Both the position numbers and the translations under genes were made by a program. From Clostridia bacterium (GTDB lineage: Bacteria > Bacillota > Clostridia > Lachnospirales > WQUN01), in NCBI GenBank assembly GCA_025997155.1, contig BNUF01000085.1, positions 1-9,769 on the forward strand: a stretch of 9,769 bases of DNA, read 5' to 3'. Below the pieces are notes generated by a model that was not told where the DNA came from, ran no database searches, and saw only the letters and a program-made list of their open reading frames with translations. Shown piece after piece: positions 6,562 through 9,769 of this stretch; position 1 is the first letter of the stretch, and every line of letters starts with the position of its first letter.

Positions 6562-7412
6562 TACACAGCCTCCTTAACCTTGAAAAACCCCTTGTCTTTT
6601 ATATGCGAGATTAGCGAAAATATGCCGAACATAATAATATTCACGCCGACAATGCTTGCGCCAGTCGGAGTCGCGGCGATATACGAAATCACCATACCAA
6701 TGAAGAAACAGAACACGGAAATCACGGCGGAGCAAATCGTGACCGCCTTGAAATTCTTGCAAAGGCGCATTGACGTGAGGGCGGGGAAGATGATGAGGCT
6801 TGATATCAGAAGCGCGCCCATAATCCGCATACCCAAAACAATCGTGATTGCCGTCAAAAACGCGATAAGCATATTATACGCCGTGACGTTCGTCCCCGTA
6901 GCTTTCGCGAAGTTTTCGTCAAAGGTTATGGCGAAAATTTTGTTGTAGAAAAGCACGTACATAACAAGAACGATAATCGACAAGGGGACGCTCAGGTACA
7001 CGTCGCCCTTAGCGATTCCCAGAATCGAGCCGAACATAAAATTACACACGTCCGTGTTCATTCCGACCGTTTTCGACATAACCATAACCCCGACGGCGAG
7101 CGACCCCGTGGAGATAAGCGCAATCGCCGCATCTCCCTTGATTTTACTGCTTTCGCTTATCCGAAGAAGCCCGAACGCCGCGAGAACGACGACGGGAATC
7201 GACACATAAAGCGGCGACCAATGAAACGACGTCGCAATCGCAAGCGCGCCGAACCCCACGTGCGACAGCCCGTCCCCAATCATCGAATACCTTTTAAGCA
7301 CAAGGTTCACGCCCAAAAGCGACGCGCAGAGCGACACCAAAACCCCCACAAGTACGGCGCGGCGCATAAAGATAAATTCGGGCGAAAACATTTCTTTAAG
7401 TAAATCAAACAA
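6561..7412 (-). CDS. znuB: Metal (zinc/manganese) ABC transporter permease, ZnuB/MntB family
   Basis: This is the membrane subunit of a family-3 (ABC-3) metal importer. Diagnostic segments are LVLKRYSMIGDGLSHVGFGA near the N-terminus and GMRIMGALLISSLIIFPALT near the middle; seven or eight hydrophobic helices are visible. The start is uncertain. TTG 7412 is chosen because GGGGGTGA at 7425-7418 lies 5 nt upstream and the product then starts MFDLLKEMFSPEFIFMRRA, like ZnuB homologues. TTG 7427, GTG 7421 and ATG 7391 are alternatives. With the chosen start the gene overlaps the end of the ATPase gene by 8 nt, and its stop shares a base with the next start (TAATG). The importer most likely carries zinc; manganese is possible because the families overlap. 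Confidence 0.9.
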   Translation of the reverse strand: MFDLLKEMFSPEFIFMRRAVLVGVLVSLCASLLGVNLVLKRYSMIGDGLSHVGFGALAIATSFHWSPLYVSIPVVVLAAFGLLRISESSKIKGDAAIALISTGSLAVGVMVMSKTVGMNTDVCNFMFGSILGIAKGDVYLSVPLSIIVLVMYVLFYNKIFAITFDENFAKATGTNVTAYNMLIAFLTAITIVLGMRIMGALLISSLIIFPALTSMRLCKNFKAVTICSAVISVFCFFIGMVISYIAATPTGASIVGVNIIMFGIFSLISHIKDKGFFKVKEAV

Positions 7413-8115
7413 CGTCGTCACCCCCAAGAAACATTTTCCCCACCTTGGAGTTTTCGTAATCGGCTTTCGCGCCGAAAAAAAGCTGTTTGTTTTTGAGGTG
7501 GAGTATGTGCGTGGCGTAGTCCATAATGCTTTTTATGTCGTGGGAAACCATAATGATTGTAATCCCCATCGTTTTGTTGATTTCTTGTATCGTTTCGTAA
7601 AGTTCAATCGTAACCTTTGGGTCAAGCCCCGTAACGGGTTCGTCGAGAAGCAACGCCTTTTTTGTGGCGCAAAGGGCGCGGCAGAGGAGGACGCGCTGCT
7701 GCTGCCCTCCCGAGAGTTCGCGGTAGCATTTGTCCTTAAGGTCGTATATCTTAAGCCGCTCCAAATTTTCAAGAACGATTTTTTTATCCCCTTTTGTATA
7801 AAACGGCAAAAGCCCCCGTGCGGACAACCGCCCCGAAAGCACCGTTTCATACACGCTTGAGGGGAAATCCCTTTGCGCCTGAGTTTGCTGGGGAAGATAC
7901 CCGACCTCATTCGGTTTAAGGGACGGGGCAACCGTAACTTTGCCGCCCGACGGCGTTTTAAGCCGCAAAAGCCCGCGTATCAGCGTACTTTTGCCCGACC
8001 CGTTCTCCCCCACGATACAGAGGTAATCCCCGCTTTGTATGGTAAAGTTCAGGTTTTGAACGGCGACGTTTCCCTCATACGAAAATGTCGCGTCGGTACA
8101 GCTTATCAAATCCAT
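7405..8115 (-). CDS. znuC: Metal (zinc/manganese) ABC transporter ATP-binding protein, ZnuC/MntA-like
   Basis: This is the cytoplasmic ATPase of the metal importer, 236 residues, the usual length for ZnuC-type proteins. Motifs are Walker A GENGSGKS (36-43), the Q-loop GYLPQQTQ (Gln76/77), signature LSGGQQQR (134-141), Walker B ALLLDEPVTGLD (Asp158, Glu159), and H-loop His192 in MVSHD. The PQQ at the Q-loop and the VLLCRALC segment fit the metal-ABC group. Its ATG (8115-8113) overlaps the stop of the binding-protein gene as TAATG. A purine-rich AGGAAG ribosome site lies about 9 nt upstream. It is part of the same operon as the flanking permease and binding protein. Confidence 0.95.
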   Translation of the reverse strand: MDLISCTDATFSYEGNVAVQNLNFTIQSGDYLCIVGENGSGKSTLIRGLLRLKTPSGGKVTVAPSLKPNEVGYLPQQTQAQRDFPSSVYETVLSGRLSARGLLPFYTKGDKKIVLENLERLKIYDLKDKCYRELSGGQQQRVLLCRALCATKKALLLDEPVTGLDPKVTIELYETIQEINKTMGITIIMVSHDIKSIMDYATHILHLKNKQLFFGAKADYENSKVGKMFLGGDDVV

Positions 8116-9098
8116 TACTCGGCACTTCCTTTATACTCTAGAGCGATTTTAAGCGTTTCGGCGTTTTGTTTCATTATATCGAGATATGTCGCGCCGCCGT
8201 CAAAATCCGACTTAGACAGGTTGTGGGCGGAGTTAAAAAGAAGAAGCCGCGCCCCCGTACTCTCGCAAATGGCGTTCGCTATTTTCTCGTTTGACAACTC
8301 GATATGGAAAACGGCGGGAATCTTCTCTTCGTTCACTTTTCGTATGAGAAAACCGATTGTCACGGGGTTCGCCTCGATTTCGGTCGAGCAACCGGGAAAC
8401 GCCGCGAAATAGTCCAGTTTATACTCGTCCGCAAAGTAGCGAAACGGAAAACGATCGCCGAAAACAAGCGTGTGCAGCTCGGAGTTTGACACGATATCCT
8501 TAAAGGTTTCGTCAAGTTCCGCCAACTGCGCTAGGTATTTATCCGCGTTGGCTCTATAAGTTTCTTCATTAGATGGGTCTTTTTCGGAGATTATGCCGAC
8601 AAGCTCTTTCACTATTTCGGCGGCGTTTTTGGGGGAAGTCCAGACGTGTTCGTCATATTCGGGGGCGTCGCCCTCTTCTTCCTCTTCCTCTTCCTCCTGC
8701 ATACCCTCGACGGCGACTTCCTCGACGGTATCAACAAGCGACATAAGCGTGACTACCTTCATCTTGCTCGTGTCGATTGACGCTAAAATCCGCTCGACCC
8801 ACGCGTCCGAGTCCCCTCCGACATAGACGAAAACGTCACAGTTCTGGATTTTGATTATATCCTGCGGGGTCGGCTCGAAAGAGTGCGTCTCCGCCCCGGG
8901 CGGGAGGAGCATATGCACGTCGGCTAAGCCCCCTGTTATTTGCCGCGCAAAGTCATACTGGGGGAAAATCGTCGCGACGACGCTTAACTTTTTCGGTTTT
9001 TCGGGCGAATCCTTTGGCTTTTCCTGTGCGGAGGGAGCGGAACACCCCCCGATTGCAAGCGTCAACAATACGCACAAAATCTTTATTATCTTTTTCAT
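8115..9098 (-). CDS. znuA: Metal (zinc/manganese) ABC transporter substrate-binding lipoprotein, ZnuA-like
   Basis: This is the surface metal receptor of the importer. The ATG at 9098 is chosen because GGAGG (9107-9103) lies just upstream and the protein then starts MKKIIKIL..LAIGGC, a lipoprotein signal with Cys19. The product is 327 residues. Family marks are VVATIFPQYDFARQITG, PPGAETHSFEPTPQDI (ligand His72) and DEHVWTSPKNA (ligand His151). Between them, where many ZnuA proteins carry a His-rich loop, there is a run of eight glutamates (135-142). The third canonical His (in HxAFxYFA) appears replaced: the matching segment reads FGDRFPFRYFA (Arg216 at the expected site). The C-terminal part has FPGCSTE and SAHNLSKSDFDGGATYLDIMKQN. 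A neighbouring His209, or Asp/His residues of this last segment, may complete the site. The substrate is inferred from family and operon. Confidence 0.9.
   Translation of the reverse strand: MKKIIKILCVLLTLAIGGCSAPSAQEKPKDSPEKPKKLSVVATIFPQYDFARQITGGLADVHMLLPPGAETHSFEPTPQDIIKIQNCDVFVYVGGDSDAWVERILASIDTSKMKVVTLMSLVDTVEEVAVEGMQEEEEEEEEGDAPEYDEHVWTSPKNAAEIVKELVGIISEKDPSNEETYRANADKYLAQLAELDETFKDIVSNSELHTLVFGDRFPFRYFADEYKLDYFAAFPGCSTEIEANPVTIGFLIRKVNEEKIPAVFHIELSNEKIANAICESTGARLLLFNSAHNLSKSDFDGGATYLDIMKQNAETLKIALEYKGSAE
8673..8696 (-). repeat. GAGGAA-type purine repeat encoding eight glutamates in ZnuA
   Basis: Eight consecutive GAG/GAA codons form a near-perfect hexanucleotide (GAGGAA) repeat on the coding strand. 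The length is a multiple of three, so slippage by whole hexamers would change the acidic loop by two residues without breaking the frame. It encodes residues 135-142 of the binding protein, in the loop that is often His-rich in ZnuA. Confidence 0.8.
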
Positions 9099-9112
9099 AG
9101 GTCCTCCAACTA

Positions 9113-9691
9113 TTAAAACCACGCCAGTTTAGAAACCGCGTCTTCACGGAGTACGACTTCGGCGTGTTCTAAAAGGAAACTTTCGGACAACTCCGTGTAC
9201 CGCATTTTTCGTCCGTATTCAGACAGGATTCTCTCAAGCACTTTCATATACGAGTCTTTGTCGTTGTCTTCAAAAAACGCGCACTCAAAGTCATTTTTGA
9301 GCAGGAGAACATATCTCCCGTCACTCTTAAACAGTACGCTTTTTCCGAAAAACGTCTTTTTGATTCGTTCGCAAAGGTCGGCGGCGTCCGTAAAAGTCTC
9401 AAAGGAGAAAAGCAAATCCGACTGCACAGGCGCGGTTTCCTCCCCGCCGTATTTTTTGAAGTTTCGGCGCATAAAATCGGTTATCTTAAGGAGCTCGGAG
9501 AGCATACCCCCCGCCCCCGCCTGATGCAAATCCGAAAAATCGACTTCCTCGTCGAAATCCTCCTCGTCGTCTTCCGTGTCCACCTTCGTTATGATGAACA
9601 TAAGCCCCTCGTTAGAAATCGGCGACGCTTCCACCACAAGCCGCGTGTCCGTCGTCCCGAAATCGTATTCCCAAAAAATATCTTCCATCAT
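9113..9691 (-). CDS. MecA-like Clp adaptor protein, N-terminus displaced
   Basis: MecA/YpbH proteins deliver substrates to the ClpC-ClpP protease. The visible 192 residues match this family from memory: EASPISNEGLMFIITKVD belongs to the end of the N-terminal domain, an acidic linker follows (about 39-55), and the C-terminal, ClpC-binding domain covers about 91-192 (FSFETFTDAADLCERI, RYVLLLKND, ILSEYG, LLEHAEVVL). The only ATGs (9691, 9688) have no ribosome site. Family-like residues (KFCRD, before MMED) continue upstream of the ATG until a TAA at 9712-9710. The first roughly 40 residues of MecA are therefore missing or in another frame. The stop is 14 bp before the ZnuA start, so it heads the metal-uptake operon. 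ClpC targeting and any link to metal import are inference. Confidence 0.72.
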   Translation of the reverse strand: MMEDIFWEYDFGTTDTRLVVEASPISNEGLMFIITKVDTEDDEEDFDEEVDFSDLHQAGAGGMLSELLKITDFMRRNFKKYGGEETAPVQSDLLFSFETFTDAADLCERIKKTFFGKSVLFKSDGRYVLLLKNDFECAFFEDNDKDSYMKVLERILSEYGRKMRYTELSESFLLEHAEVVLREDAVSKLAWF

Positions 9692-9769
9692 ATCGCGACA
9701 GAATTTTGTTTATCGTGTCTTTTCGGCTTTGTTTGTACGCGGAGTCCGTGTCAGGGTTTGAATCGACTA
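9692..9769 (-). other. Probable 5' part of the MecA-like gene in a shifted frame
   Basis: The frame of the MecA-like gene is closed here by TAA (9712-9710) and TAG (9769-9767). A second minus-strand frame is open from the window edge to 9705 (V D S N P D T D S A Y K ... D T I N K), with GAC, ACG, GCG and AAC codons that match the codon use of neighbouring genes. Removing one A from the AAAA at 9707-9704 joins it to KFCRDMM of the MecA-like frame. The stretch is too short to prove homology, and the gene would begin beyond the window. Confidence 0.45.

Noticed and set aside
6181..6948. Plus-strand open frame of 255 codons opposite the lipoprotein and ZnuB genes
   Set aside because: It is antisense to two well-supported overlapping genes and shows no recognisable domain.
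9751..9769. GGGTTTGAATC resembling a tRNA T-loop near the right edge
   Set aside because: Flanking bases do not pair to form a T-stem and no acceptor, D or anticodon arm is seen on either strand.
9692..9769. Zinc-repressor (Zur) operator ahead of the metal operon
   Set aside because: No clear inverted repeat of the Zur-box type is visible here; the operon promoter may lie beyond the window.

Overview
This 9.8 kb window looks like the chromosome of a Gram-positive, probably clostridial (Bacillota), bacterium. The evidence is a full-length MutS2 with a C-terminal Smr domain, a MecA-type Clp adaptor, three substrate-binding or accessory proteins with lipoprotein signal peptides, strong AGGAGG-type ribosome binding sites, and tight operon packing. 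No genus can be assigned from what is visible. No phage, transposon, CRISPR array, tRNA or rRNA is seen.

The window has two convergent blocks. The plus-strand block (1-6021) begins with a three-gene ABC importer of the nitrate/sulfonate/taurine (NitT/TauT) type: lipoprotein binding protein, permease, ATPase. A perfect 10-bp hairpin separates the binding protein from the permease. A strong sigma-A-type promoter starts 1 nt after the ATPase stop and drives mutS2. An OmpR/PhoB-type response regulator follows, whose open frame has no ATG, GTG or TTG before its acidic pocket.

The minus-strand block (9769 down to 6022) reads, in transcription order: MecA-like adaptor, ZnuA-like metal-binding lipoprotein, ZnuC-like ATPase, ZnuB-like permease, and a small lipoprotein resembling the C-terminal domain of the DUF1980/TIGR03943 (YcgQ) family with a Cys-Cys motif. 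Gaps are 14 bp or less and two junctions are TAATG overlaps, so this is probably one operon for zinc (or manganese) uptake. The blocks meet with no gap: the two stop codons lie back to back in TAATTA.

Most of the content belongs to known families. The points worth a second look are the missing start of the response regulator, the apparent frameshift in the 5' part of the MecA-like gene, the atypical ZnuA (Glu8 tract and no canonical third histidine), the stand-alone Cys-Cys lipoprotein at the end of the metal operon, and the spacerless convergent junction. I found no convincing wholly new system.
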